The position numbers and the translations under genes are program-made. The notes below the pieces were generated by a model. That model was not told the origin of the DNA and ran no database searches. It saw only the letters and a list, made by a program, of their open reading frames with translations. A stretch of DNA of 64,000 bases from JAHEGP01 sp963751595 (GTDB lineage Bacteria > Pseudomonadota > Gammaproteobacteria > Pseudomonadales > JAHEGP01): assembly GCA_963751595.1 (NCBI GenBank), contig CAVVVC010000001.1:186001-250000 (forward strand). Direction: 5' to 3'. Of the stretch, positions 53,057 to 61,931 are shown piece after piece (position 1 is the first letter of the stretch; each line of letters starts with the position of its first letter).

Positions 53057-54607
53057 TTAGCGCAGTGCCTTTTTAGAAATTTTGTTGGTGTCGGTTTTGG
53101 GTAGTTCAGCCATGATAACCACCTCCCGCGGAACCATGAAGTTTTCCAGCTTGGCAATGCAATGCTGACGCAATTGCCGGGCCTGCAATTCGCACCCCGG
53201 CTCCAGCGACACGAAAGCCTTGATGTACTCCCCCTCGACGGGATCGGGGAGGCCGATCACCGCAGCCTCACGCACACCGGCGATACTGTAGAGTGCATTT
53301 TCAACTTCCACCGGACTGACTTTCTCACCCCGCGCCTTGATGATATCGTCAGTTCTCCCCCGGAAATACAGGAAACCGTCCTCATCCATGGTGAATCGGT
53401 CGTGGGTGCAGAGTACGGCTTCGTCAGGCCAAATGCCGGTGATCAGCATCTGGCGAGTTTGCTCCGGCTTGTTCCAGTAGCCCTGCATCACATGGGCGCC
53501 CCGAACGTAGAGAATCCCTTCTTCGTGGGCCGTCACCGGTTCCATGTTGGCGTTGAGTAGCATCACCTCGGTACCCGGAATGGCTTTGCCCACTGAATGT
53601 GGGTGGCTGTCGATCAGCTCGGGCTCGAGGTAACACACGCGTTTGCATTCCGTTAAGCCGTACATTTTGAATAGCAGCGCATTGGGAAAGATCTTCTTTA
53701 GCGTGGGGATATAGTCCGCCGGTAGCGCCGCGGCGGTGTTGGTCACACAGGTCACGGATGGGAGGCTGAAAGGCGCCTTTTGGTAGGTGTTGATAAGGGT
53801 TGAATATACCGTGGGTACGCCGGGAAACACGGTTGCCTGGGAGGCTCGCAGCTGCTCGAAGACCTGGGCGGGAAAGGCAAAGGATTTGCCGATGACGATA
53901 CTGGCACCCAGTCGCACCGCCATGAGTATTTGGTACAAGCCGTAGTCGAAGGCGAAGGGCAGGAAACACAGGATGCGGGAATCGGGTTCCAGGCGCAGGT
54001 ACTCCAACAGACTGTCGCTGGTGAAGACCATGTTCTGGTGGGTCATCTTCACGCCCTTTGGATCACCCGTACTGCCCGAGGTGTAAATGAGTGCGGCGAG
54101 GTCCAGGTTTATCGACTCACAGGGCAGGGTTGGGGGGTCCTTGGGGGCAAGGGCATGAATCTCATCGAACCGGGTCAATGGGATGGGGCTGAATGGCTCG
54201 ATGGGATCTCCGGCGTAGATAATCTCCCGCAGATGGCAATTGCCCTTTACTGCGGGAATAAAGTGGCGGGAGACCATGGTGTCTGAAAGCAGAAACGAAG
54301 CCTTGCAGTCATCGAGGATATAAGACAGCTTGTCCTGCTTCGTCAGGTGATTGACTATGAGAAAGGTTCCGCCCGCGTACAGCACGCCGTACACCGAGGG
54401 CAATACGTTCCAGGAGTTCTCAAGAAAAATGGCACAGCGGTCACCGCGCTGGCACCCGCGGCTGCGCAGGTGCCGCGCGATGTTCTGGCTCTCCCTGAAC
54501 AGGTCGGCATAGCTGTATGCCACGCCCTCGAAGATTGCGGCTGTTTTCTCGGGATGCTGGGCGCAGGCGATGGTCAAACTGTCCTGCAACAGGCGCCGGA
54601 TATTCAT
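53057..54607 (-). CDS. AMP-forming acyl/aminoacyl ligase (ANL superfamily)
   Basis: The 516-residue adenylating enzyme shows the core motifs in order: the P-loop-like LIYTSGSTGDPKGVKMTHQN (A3), MYGLTECKR (A5), the hinge GRTDDIIKARGEKVSPVEVE (A8) and the C-terminal catalytic Lys in KTDTNKISKKAL (A10). It is a stand-alone ligase whose likely acceptor is the phosphopantetheine of the ACP encoded just upstream. The acid it activates (fatty or amino) cannot be fixed from motifs alone. It is followed by the methyltransferase with no gap. Confidence 0.92.
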   Translation of the reverse strand: MNIRRLLQDSLTIACAQHPEKTAAIFEGVAYSYADLFRESQNIARHLRSRGCQRGDRCAIFLENSWNVLPSVYGVLYAGGTFLIVNHLTKQDKLSYILDDCKASFLLSDTMVSRHFIPAVKGNCHLREIIYAGDPIEPFSPIPLTRFDEIHALAPKDPPTLPCESINLDLAALIYTSGSTGDPKGVKMTHQNMVFTSDSLLEYLRLEPDSRILCFLPFAFDYGLYQILMAVRLGASIVIGKSFAFPAQVFEQLRASQATVFPGVPTVYSTLINTYQKAPFSLPSVTCVTNTAAALPADYIPTLKKIFPNALLFKMYGLTECKRVCYLEPELIDSHPHSVGKAIPGTEVMLLNANMEPVTAHEEGILYVRGAHVMQGYWNKPEQTRQMLITGIWPDEAVLCTHDRFTMDEDGFLYFRGRTDDIIKARGEKVSPVEVENALYSIAGVREAAVIGLPDPVEGEYIKAFVSLEPGCELQARQLRQHCIAKLENFMVPREVVIMAELPKTDTNKISKKALR

Positions 54608-54670
54608 TAAAAACTCCTCGACGGGTAAACGACCAAGGCCATGGCAGGTGGGAGCACTATCCGCTGACGG

Positions 54671-54952
54671 TTAATGGGACTTGGTCTTGATAAAGGCGAG
54701 TACCTTGTTGATCGAATCGAGGTTTTCCGGCACCACTTCATCGCCTTCCACGGGGATCGATAAATCGTCCTCCAACAGCGAGATCAATTCCAAAACGCCC
54801 ATCGAGTCGAGGATACCGTTATCAAGGAACGAATCGTCGTCTCCCAGGGCTGCCTGATCGTCGGTGAACAGGTAGTTTTCGAGGATAAACGTGCGCAGGA
54901 CGCCTCGCATTTCTTCCATACCATGTAATTCCTGAAATTTAGTGTTTAACAA
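54671..54952 (-). CDS. Acyl carrier protein (second ACP of the locus)
   Basis: The 93-residue carrier has the phosphopantetheine Ser in NGILDSMGVLELISLLEDDL and an acidic helix III region. Its start lies 14 bases inside the asparagine synthetase gene, and the acyl ligase follows after about 60 bases. Such DSMG carriers with a long N-terminal helix are typical of stand-alone thiolation proteins loaded by ANL ligases. It probably holds the acyl or aminoacyl unit that the amidotransferase acts on. Confidence 0.92.
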   Translation of the reverse strand: MLNTKFQELHGMEEMRGVLRTFILENYLFTDDQAALGDDDSFLDNGILDSMGVLELISLLEDDLSIPVEGDEVVPENLDSINKVLAFIKTKSH

Positions 54953-56855
54953 AGCTGTCGTAAACGATCTGGGTGCTGAGGATTCCCGTTAAGGCCTGGG
55001 ACTCCGCAGTTGACAGGGGCCTGCCCTTGCCGGCTTTCTTGAGGAGCAGCGACACGCGCTCCGGTGAGAAAAAGCCGGCTTCGCGCATTAACGAATCCGA
55101 AAGGTAGTAGCGGAATTGCTCCGCTGCCAGGGGGTTACTCCCGGTGTTGATATCGGGAGCGCGATAGGGTTGCTTGGAACGACTGATAATTTCAGCTGGC
55201 AGGTAGGGTGCCATCGCCTTTTTAAGTATGTACTTTTCGTTCATCGCCTTCATCTTGGTTTTTGGCGGCAGTTTGTTGGCAAATTCTATAATGCGGTGGT
55301 CCAGAAACGGGAATCGACCCTCGACCGAGTTTTTCAGCAACATGCGGTCGCCCTGGCTGTTCAACAAGTAGCCTGACATCAAGGTCTTGCTCTCGATATA
55401 TTGTGCGCGATTGAAAGCGTGGTAAGTCCCGACTTTTGCCGGCAGTGAATCCAGCAATGCCTGCATGGCCTTGCCCTGGAGTTGATCATTCATCGCATCC
55501 GAAAAAAAACGCTTGGCTTTTGCGGTTGTGGTCCAGCGAGGGACGTGGGAAAAGTATAACAGTTCCGGTGTCTCCAGGGCCTGACCGAAAAACGACTTGA
55601 GATAAACATTGTCGTTGCCGCCGGGCAGGTTCAGGTAGGGGTATAGTTTTTTCAGCAATAGCGGCCGCCACAGTGAATCCGGATTGCGTGCCCAAAAACG
55701 CCTGACCTTGGCCTCCTTGAAGATATCGTAGCCACCGAGCACTTCATCGGCGCCTTCGCCCGTCAGTACCACCTTAAAGCCGTTGGCTCTGACCAGCCCG
55801 GACAACAGGCCCATGGGAACCGGAGCGGTTCTGAGTATTGGCGTCTCGGTGTGATAAACAGTATCCCGGAATGAGCCTGCGATATCGTCTGCCTGCACCT
55901 GAATACTCGAGTGTTCAGTTTGCAGTTGCCGGGTCAGGGCCTGCTGGAAGTCGGCCTCGTCGAAGTTTTGCTGGTCGAAGTTCACCGAAAACGTTCGCAG
56001 GGGCACGTTTGAGTACCTGTGAATCAGTGCAACTATCGACGAGGAGTCCAGACCTCCCGACAGGTAGGCGCCAACGGGCACGTCCGACCGCAGGCGGACG
56101 CAGGTGGCATCAACCAGCAGATCGTGAAATTCGCCGATCAGCTGATCCTCGCTCGCCTCAGCCGGCTCGGTGTCGTAGTCCCAGTCCCAGTACTGGATCA
56201 ACTTGCTGGTGGTACTCGTCACCAGAAGCATATTGCCAGGGGGCACCTCGAAAACGTTGTCGAAGATTGTGTGGGGTGATAGGGGCGCCCAGAAAGTAAA
56301 GATCTGGTCCAGTGCCACCGCTGAAAGCGACAACCCGTTTTTCAGTGCCGGCTTGATGGCTTTGACTTCGCTGCCGAACACGAACCGGCCCTGGTCGACG
56401 GTATAGAAGAGCGGGCAGATACCAACCCGATCGCGAATCAGAAGCAGCTGCTGCAGCCGCTCGTCCCAAAGCGCTATGGCAAATTGGCCGTTGAGGTACT
56501 GGACAAAGTCCGGGCCGTGCTTCTGGTAGAGGTGAAGAATGACTTCGGTATCTGAATGGGTGGCAAAATGGCAGCCTTCAGTCGCAAGCTGACTGCGAAG
56601 CTCGATATAGTTAAAAATCTCTCCATTGAAAACCAGCACCAGGTTCTGGTCCTGGCTTCGCATCGGCTGTTTACCGGTTTCCAGATCTATGATGCTCAGA
56701 CGTCGGTGGACGCAGCCGAATGCCCCGCTCGAATAGACCCCCTCCTCATCGGGGCCGCGGTGAACGATTTTTTCGCCCATTTCCCGCAGTAGCGCCGTCG
56801 AGGGCGCCGTCGACAGGTGCCGACCCAGGTTGAGAATTCCCGCAAACCCACACAT
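54939..56855 (-). CDS. Glutamine-hydrolysing asparagine synthetase homologue (AsnB-type)
   Basis: This 638-residue protein has the N-terminal nucleophile Cys2 (MCGFAGILNLG), the glutaminase segments RRLSIIDLETGKQPM and FNGEIFNYIELR, then the synthetase domain with PP-loop GAYLSGGLDSSSIVALI. Such enzymes make asparagine or, in biosynthetic loci, amidate or cyclise carboxylates using glutamine nitrogen. The overlap with a carrier protein and the following ligase favour the second role. It is the first gene of the minus-strand operon. Confidence 0.92.
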   Translation of the reverse strand: MCGFAGILNLGRHLSTAPSTALLREMGEKIVHRGPDEEGVYSSGAFGCVHRRLSIIDLETGKQPMRSQDQNLVLVFNGEIFNYIELRSQLATEGCHFATHSDTEVILHLYQKHGPDFVQYLNGQFAIALWDERLQQLLLIRDRVGICPLFYTVDQGRFVFGSEVKAIKPALKNGLSLSAVALDQIFTFWAPLSPHTIFDNVFEVPPGNMLLVTSTTSKLIQYWDWDYDTEPAEASEDQLIGEFHDLLVDATCVRLRSDVPVGAYLSGGLDSSSIVALIHRYSNVPLRTFSVNFDQQNFDEADFQQALTRQLQTEHSSIQVQADDIAGSFRDTVYHTETPILRTAPVPMGLLSGLVRANGFKVVLTGEGADEVLGGYDIFKEAKVRRFWARNPDSLWRPLLLKKLYPYLNLPGGNDNVYLKSFFGQALETPELLYFSHVPRWTTTAKAKRFFSDAMNDQLQGKAMQALLDSLPAKVGTYHAFNRAQYIESKTLMSGYLLNSQGDRMLLKNSVEGRFPFLDHRIIEFANKLPPKTKMKAMNEKYILKKAMAPYLPAEIISRSKQPYRAPDINTGSNPLAAEQFRYYLSDSLMREAGFFSPERVSLLLKKAGKGRPLSTAESQALTGILSTQIVYDSFVKH

Positions 56856-57283
56856 TATTCGTTATCCCAATGACCACTGCGCGAAACAACCCGGGCTGAA
56901 ACCCAGCCAATCCACTTATTTGGGTGGCACTTCTCCCTAGGCACGGCAAAGTACGACCTCGTCTACAGTGAGTATAGTAATAATTGGCTCGAATAAGTGC
57001 TCCCGTTCTCGCATTTACGGGCGGCAGGCGCCCGCCTCGGGCTTATCAGCCGGAGCCATTGCCCGAAGATGTCGAGTTCTCGGCGTTCTGGCCAATATCC
57101 AATCGACGGATCGGGGAAGCATTGCTAGATTTGTTGAAGGCATCTCCGATTCATTCGGGAGTCAGCGCGTCTCCAGCACAGGCATACCCTGCGGGGCGGG
57201 CTTGTGGTCGGCCCGATGTTGAATCGACAGTTTAACCGCGCGTGCCGCATACCTTCAGGTAGTGGCGAGGTAGTAGATAAATA
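56856..57283. promoter_or_regulatory. Divergent intergenic region between the asparagine synthetase homologue and REC-REC-OmpA gene
   Basis: These 428 bases must hold promoters for both directions. An AT-rich patch near 56970-56985 (AGTATAGTAATAATTGG) is a candidate. An 83-codon frame starting with TTG at 56984 is open to 57235 but lacks a ribosome binding site or recognised motif, so I do not call it a gene. Confidence 0.4.
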
Positions 57284-58984
57284 GTGAGTAGAGCAGCACA
57301 GATGGGATTGAGTCATGCCCTGATTGTTGATGATTCGCGAACCTCCGCAGCATTGCTCGGGAAAATGTTGGCCCGCTGTGCGCTGAGCAGTGACAAGGTG
57401 TCATCCGGGGAAGAGTGTTTGAGCTACCTCACCGGCACCAGTCCGGACATCATTTTTATGGATCACATGATGCCGGGGATGGATGGTTTCGAGGCGGTCA
57501 AGGCGATCAAGGTTCAGCCACGGCTGGCATCAATTCCCATCGTCATGTACACATCCAGGGGTGGTGCCATGTACAAAGGCCAGGCCAAAGCGCTCGGTGC
57601 TGTTAACGTGCTGCAGAAGCCGGCAGCGGAGACCGACGTGATCGACCTGCTCCAGTACATTCGTACCCAACCTGAACGCGGCACTCGAACCGCGACTACA
57701 GTCTCCATGCCGGCCATCACAGAGGAACATCTGGCCGAGGCATCCCGTGCCGATCCGATGAATCCCGTTCCCGGTGTCAACAATGCCCGCTTGACCGCTG
57801 GCGCTGCGCCCCAGTTACCTCGTTGGGCGTGCAGGGAGCAGCTTGCTGACGGCGGCCAACCGCGACGGCGCTTGAGTCATGCTTTGGTGGTTGATGACTC
57901 CCGCACATCGGCGGCACTGCTGGAAAAAATGCTTGCGCGCAACGGTTTTACCAGCGACAAGGTCGGCTCTGGTGAGGAGTGCCTGGAATACCTCAAAGCC
58001 AGGCGACCCGATTTGATCTTTCTGGACCATATGATGCCGGGTATGGATGGTTTCGATGTGGTCAAGGCCATCAAGCGGCAGTCGCGCCTGGCGGCAATTC
58101 CGGTCGTGATGCACACCTCCAAGGGTGGTGAAGTGTATATCGGCCAGGCCCGTGCGCTCGGGGCTGTGGGTGTGCTGGAAAAGCCTGCCACCGAAACGGC
58201 TTTGCTTGGAGTCATCAATGAGCTGCAACCCATTGATGCCCCAGCCCAGCAGGCCGGGCCTGCAGAAGCCAGTGAGCAAACGGCGGCGCCCTCCGGCACT
58301 TCCCGGGTCAGCGTTGAGCAGGTTCCATCGCCAGAAGCCGAGTCGTTTTTGCCCACGCCCGCCAGCAGTCGCTCCCGAAGGGCGCAGCTTCGGCGCCGAC
58401 GCCGGGGTTTACTGGGGGCGGTTTTGCTATTGTCAGCGGTGCTCGCAGCCATGTGGTTCAAACCCGGTAATGGTATCGAAGTCGATCAGGCGGCATTGCT
58501 CGATGCGTTGGAAAAGTTGGGCAACCAGCAGCAGCAATTTGCGTTCGGCGAGATTCCCTTCGACGCTGATCGCAAGTCGAACCTGGAGCAGCTTGTTCGT
58601 GTTTTGCAATTGGCGGAAGTCGGTGCCGAGATCGAACTGCGGACCCATGTTGGCGAATTCTGTCGAGTGTATGCGGATACTGGCAGGGCAGTGTTGCCCG
58701 ATCCGACCTTGCCCATCGAGCAATGCGATATCATCGGCTACGAGCCCGGCGAAGCCCAGGCTCTGGCGAGTAGTCAAAGCCTCGATTTCAGGCATTTCGT
58801 GGAAAGACTCAACGGCGATGCTGGCCCGATAACCATTAAGCTGGTACCGGTCGGCGTGTTTGAGCCCCTTGCCGCCTACCCGGGCGACACTGACATCCCC
58901 CAGGCCGGGGACTGGAATCGCATTGCCGCGCGCAACCAGCGGGTTGAGATGACGCTTCGCCCCGCACCGCTATCTTCGCCCTGA
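57284..58984 (+). CDS. Tandem receiver-domain protein with membrane anchor and OmpA-like C-terminus
   Basis: This 566-residue protein has two receiver domains (about residues 9-128 and 197-315). Each has the acidic pair (VDDSRTS), the phosphorylatable Asp (D60 in IIFMDHMMPG, D248 in LIFLDHMMPG), the Thr/Ser switch and the Lys of QKP or EKP. The domains are very alike, so they arose by duplication. A Pro/Ala/Ser linker and an Arg-rich patch lead to one membrane helix (about 376-392) and a region with OmpA-like features ending ARNQRVEMTL. Cytoplasmic receivers joined to a possible wall-binding domain are unusual. The start GTG at 57284 is weak; an ATG at 57302 is an alternative. Confidence 0.85.
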   Translation: MSRAAQMGLSHALIVDDSRTSAALLGKMLARCALSSDKVSSGEECLSYLTGTSPDIIFMDHMMPGMDGFEAVKAIKVQPRLASIPIVMYTSRGGAMYKGQAKALGAVNVLQKPAAETDVIDLLQYIRTQPERGTRTATTVSMPAITEEHLAEASRADPMNPVPGVNNARLTAGAAPQLPRWACREQLADGGQPRRRLSHALVVDDSRTSAALLEKMLARNGFTSDKVGSGEECLEYLKARRPDLIFLDHMMPGMDGFDVVKAIKRQSRLAAIPVVMHTSKGGEVYIGQARALGAVGVLEKPATETALLGVINELQPIDAPAQQAGPAEASEQTAAPSGTSRVSVEQVPSPEAESFLPTPASSRSRRAQLRRRRRGLLGAVLLLSAVLAAMWFKPGNGIEVDQAALLDALEKLGNQQQQFAFGEIPFDADRKSNLEQLVRVLQLAEVGAEIELRTHVGEFCRVYADTGRAVLPDPTLPIEQCDIIGYEPGEAQALASSQSLDFRHFVERLNGDAGPITIKLVPVGVFEPLAAYPGDTDIPQAGDWNRIAARNQRVEMTLRPAPLSSP

Positions 58985-58991
58985 AAGCTCT

Positions 58992-59008
58992 GGTCCCACC
59001 CCGGGACC
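58992..59008 (+). terminator. Short hairpin after the REC-REC-OmpA gene
   Basis: GGTCCC (58992-58997) pairs with GGGACC (59003-59008) around a five-base loop, eight bases after the stop. There is no T-run, so it is only a possible terminator. Confidence 0.3.
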
Positions 59009-59218
59009 GGCGCCACTCCCAGGAGCACCCGGCAACCCAACCCGAGTACGAAAGTTTTCTCTCTTCCTAACCGGGCGACCGCGCCCTGCACCCTGACGGC
59101 AACTGCCGCTGTTGAGCCACTATCGGTTGTTTTGCGCCGGTAGGGTAACTTCCCCGCCGGGATCCACTGGTATATAGTGATTCCGAATCTACGATTTGCT
59201 CTGGGTGTTTGCAGGTTT

Positions 59219-59225
59219 GAGGAGG
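59219..59225 (+). promoter_or_regulatory. Strong ribosome binding site of aceE
   Basis: GAGGAGG lies four bases before the ATG at 59230 and fixes the aceE start. The preceding 245-base gap shows TATATA near 59171 as a candidate promoter element but no clear PdhR-type box. Confidence 0.6.
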
Positions 59226-59229
59226 CGGC

Positions 59230-61890
59230 ATGCGTGAAGATATAGATCCTGTGGAAACCAGGGAGTGGCTGGATGCACTCGATTCGCTGGCAGATCACGC
59301 CGGCAAGGGCCGCACGGCCTATTTGCTCGCCCGGCTGGCCGAGCACGCCGTGGATATTGGCATCGAGTTGCCGCCGGCTATCGTGACGCCCTATCGCAAT
59401 ACCATTGCGCCCACACAGCAAAAGTCCATGCCCGGGGACCTCTTTATGGAGCGGCGGATTCGCTCCCTGATTCGCTGGAATGCGCTGGCGATGGTGATGC
59501 GGGCAAACGACAACAACGAAGGCCTCGGTGGTCACATCTCCTCTTTTTCCTCCAGCGCCACCCTCTATGATGTGGGCTTTAACTACTTTTTCCGGGCGTC
59601 GGAGCCTGAACGCCCGGGCGATCTGATCTATTTCCAGGGGCATAGTGCCCCGGGCATTTATGCGCGCTCTTATCTTGAAGGCCGGCTCTCGGAAGACCAA
59701 CTCGATAATTACCGCCGTGAAGTCGATGGGGTAGGGCTGTCATCCTATCCGCACCCCTGGCTGATGCCGGATTACTGGCAGTTCCCGACGGTATCCATGG
59801 GGCTGGGGCCGATTCAGGCGATATTCCAGGCCCACATCATGAAATACCAGGCCAAACGTGGCCTGGTCGAAAGCCAGGGCAGGAAGGTCTGGTGTTTCCT
59901 CGGTGATGGCGAAACCGATGAGCCAGAGAGCCTGGGCTCGATTTCGCTGGCGGGGCGGGAGCAACTGGACAACCTGATATTCGTGGTCAACTGCAACCTG
60001 CAACGCCTCGATGGGCCGGTTCGGGGCAACGGTAAAATCATCCAGGAGCTCGAGGGCATTTTTCGTGGTGCCGGCTGGAACGTCATCAAGGTGATCTGGG
60101 GGCGGCACTGGGATGTGTTGCTCGAGCGTGATGAAACCGGCCTCCTGCAGCGCCGCATGAACGAGGTCTGCGACGGCGAATTGCAAAATTACAAAGCCAA
60201 TGGTGGTGCGTATACCCGCAAGCACTTTTTTGGCAAGTACCCCGAACTGCTGGAGTTGGTCAAGGATCTGTCTGACGACGATATCATGTACCTCAACCGA
60301 GGCGGTCACGACCCCTACAAGATCTATGCGGCATACCATGAGGCGGTGAATCACCAGGGACAACCCACGGCAATACTGGCACAGACGGTCAAAGGCTACG
60401 GCATGGGGCCGGCGGGTGAGGCCCAGAACGAAGCCCACCAGCTGAAAAAACTCGACATGGCCAGCCTGCGCAAATTCCGTGATCGGTTCGGCGTGCCGCT
60501 TTCCGATGAAGCGCTCGAAACCGTGCCCTATTATCGCCCCTCACCCGATAGCCCGGAAATGGTGTACATGCGCAAACAGCGTGAGCCCCTCGGTGGCCCC
60601 ATCCCGACCCGGCGGACGGATTTTGAGTCCCTGCAGGTACCCTCGCTGGACGCGTTTTCGACCCAGCTAAAGGGCAGCGGTGAGCGCAGCATCTCAACCA
60701 CCATGGCCTTTGTTCGAATGCTTTCCACGTTGACCAAAGACAAGCATATCGGGCCGCGCATCGTGCCGATCGTACCGGATGAGGCGCGTACCTTCGGCAT
60801 GGAAGGTATGTTTCGCCAACTGGGCATCTATTCCTCGGTGGGGCAGCGCTACACCCCGCATGACGCAGACCAGGTCATGTTTTACAAGGAAGATGAAAAA
60901 GGCCAGATTCTGGAAGAGGGCATCAACGAAGCGGGCTCGCTGGCAGCCTGGATGGCTTGCGCGACGTCTTACAGCAACAACCACTATGCCATGGTGCCGT
61001 TTTATATTTTCTATTCCATGTTCGGTTTCCAGCGGGTCATGGACCTGATCTGGGCGGCGGGAGACGCTCAGGCCAGGGGCTTTCTGATGGGGGCCACAGC
61101 AGGGCGGACCACGCTCAATGGTGAGGGCCTGCAGCACCAGGATGGTCACAGCCACGTCATGGCCAATCTGGTTCCCAACTGCCTTTCCTACGACCCCGCC
61201 TACGGTTACGAGTTGGCGGTTATCATGCAGCATGGCCTGGAAAAGATGTACCAGAAAAAGGAGAACTGCTTTTACTACATCACCCTGATGAACGAAAACT
61301 ACCGGCAGCCCGAAATGCCGGTGGATTGTCAGGAAGGTATCGTGCGCGGGATTTATCCCCTTGAGCGCGCACGGGAGGGCGCCGAACAGCGCGTTCAGTT
61401 ACTTGGCGCCGGAACCATTCTGGGCGAGGTGAGGGCGGCGGCGGACATGCTGCGCGCGGACTTCAGCGTCGAGGCCGACGTTTGGAGCCTGACCAGCGTC
61501 AACCAGCTGGCCCGCGATGGCCACCAGTGCCTGCGCTGGAATATGCTCAACCCGGAGGAGGCGCCAAAGACCAGCTACCTGCAGCAGCAACTGGAGTCGC
61601 TGGCCCCCGCATCCGTTCCAGTGATAGGCGCAACCGATTACGTTAAAGCTTATCTCGACCAACTGGCACCATTTATTGCGGGGCGTTTCGTGTCCCTGGG
61701 CACCGATGGCTTTGGCCGAAGCGATACGCGGGCCAAATTGAGAAGCTTTTTCGAGGTGGATCGCTATTTCATTGTGGTGGCTGCACTCAAGGCGCTGGCG
61801 GATGAAGGCAAGGTTGAAGCCCGGCTTGTTAGCGAGGCCCTCAAGCGCTTTGGTATCAAGCCAGACAGGGCAGATCCACTTTACAGTTAG
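59230..61890 (+). CDS. aceE: Pyruvate dehydrogenase E1 component, homodimeric type
   Basis: The 886-residue thiamine diphosphate enzyme decarboxylates pyruvate and acetylates the lipoyl groups of AceF. Family segments are plain: SLIRWNALAMVMRANDNNEG, GHISSFSSSATLYDVGFNYF, the ThDP-binding CFLGDGETDEPESLGSISLA and NLIFVVNCNLQRLDGPVRGN. The length equals that of the Escherichia enzyme. aceF follows 41 bases later. No pdhR gene is visible upstream and lpd is not directly downstream, so E3 is encoded elsewhere. Confidence 0.98.
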   Translation: MREDIDPVETREWLDALDSLADHAGKGRTAYLLARLAEHAVDIGIELPPAIVTPYRNTIAPTQQKSMPGDLFMERRIRSLIRWNALAMVMRANDNNEGLGGHISSFSSSATLYDVGFNYFFRASEPERPGDLIYFQGHSAPGIYARSYLEGRLSEDQLDNYRREVDGVGLSSYPHPWLMPDYWQFPTVSMGLGPIQAIFQAHIMKYQAKRGLVESQGRKVWCFLGDGETDEPESLGSISLAGREQLDNLIFVVNCNLQRLDGPVRGNGKIIQELEGIFRGAGWNVIKVIWGRHWDVLLERDETGLLQRRMNEVCDGELQNYKANGGAYTRKHFFGKYPELLELVKDLSDDDIMYLNRGGHDPYKIYAAYHEAVNHQGQPTAILAQTVKGYGMGPAGEAQNEAHQLKKLDMASLRKFRDRFGVPLSDEALETVPYYRPSPDSPEMVYMRKQREPLGGPIPTRRTDFESLQVPSLDAFSTQLKGSGERSISTTMAFVRMLSTLTKDKHIGPRIVPIVPDEARTFGMEGMFRQLGIYSSVGQRYTPHDADQVMFYKEDEKGQILEEGINEAGSLAAWMACATSYSNNHYAMVPFYIFYSMFGFQRVMDLIWAAGDAQARGFLMGATAGRTTLNGEGLQHQDGHSHVMANLVPNCLSYDPAYGYELAVIMQHGLEKMYQKKENCFYYITLMNENYRQPEMPVDCQEGIVRGIYPLERAREGAEQRVQLLGAGTILGEVRAAADMLRADFSVEADVWSLTSVNQLARDGHQCLRWNMLNPEEAPKTSYLQQQLESLAPASVPVIGATDYVKAYLDQLAPFIAGRFVSLGTDGFGRSDTRAKLRSFFEVDRYFIVVAALKALADEGKVEARLVSEALKRFGIKPDRADPLYS

Positions 61891-61931
61891 CCCCAGGTAG
61901 CTATTTGTTGGGCCAGAAAAGGGACAACGTT

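Noticed and set aside
56984..57235. 83-codon frame upstream of the REC-REC-OmpA gene
   Set aside because: TTG start without a ribosome binding site and Arg/Pro/Ala-rich content typical of chance frames in GC-rich DNA.
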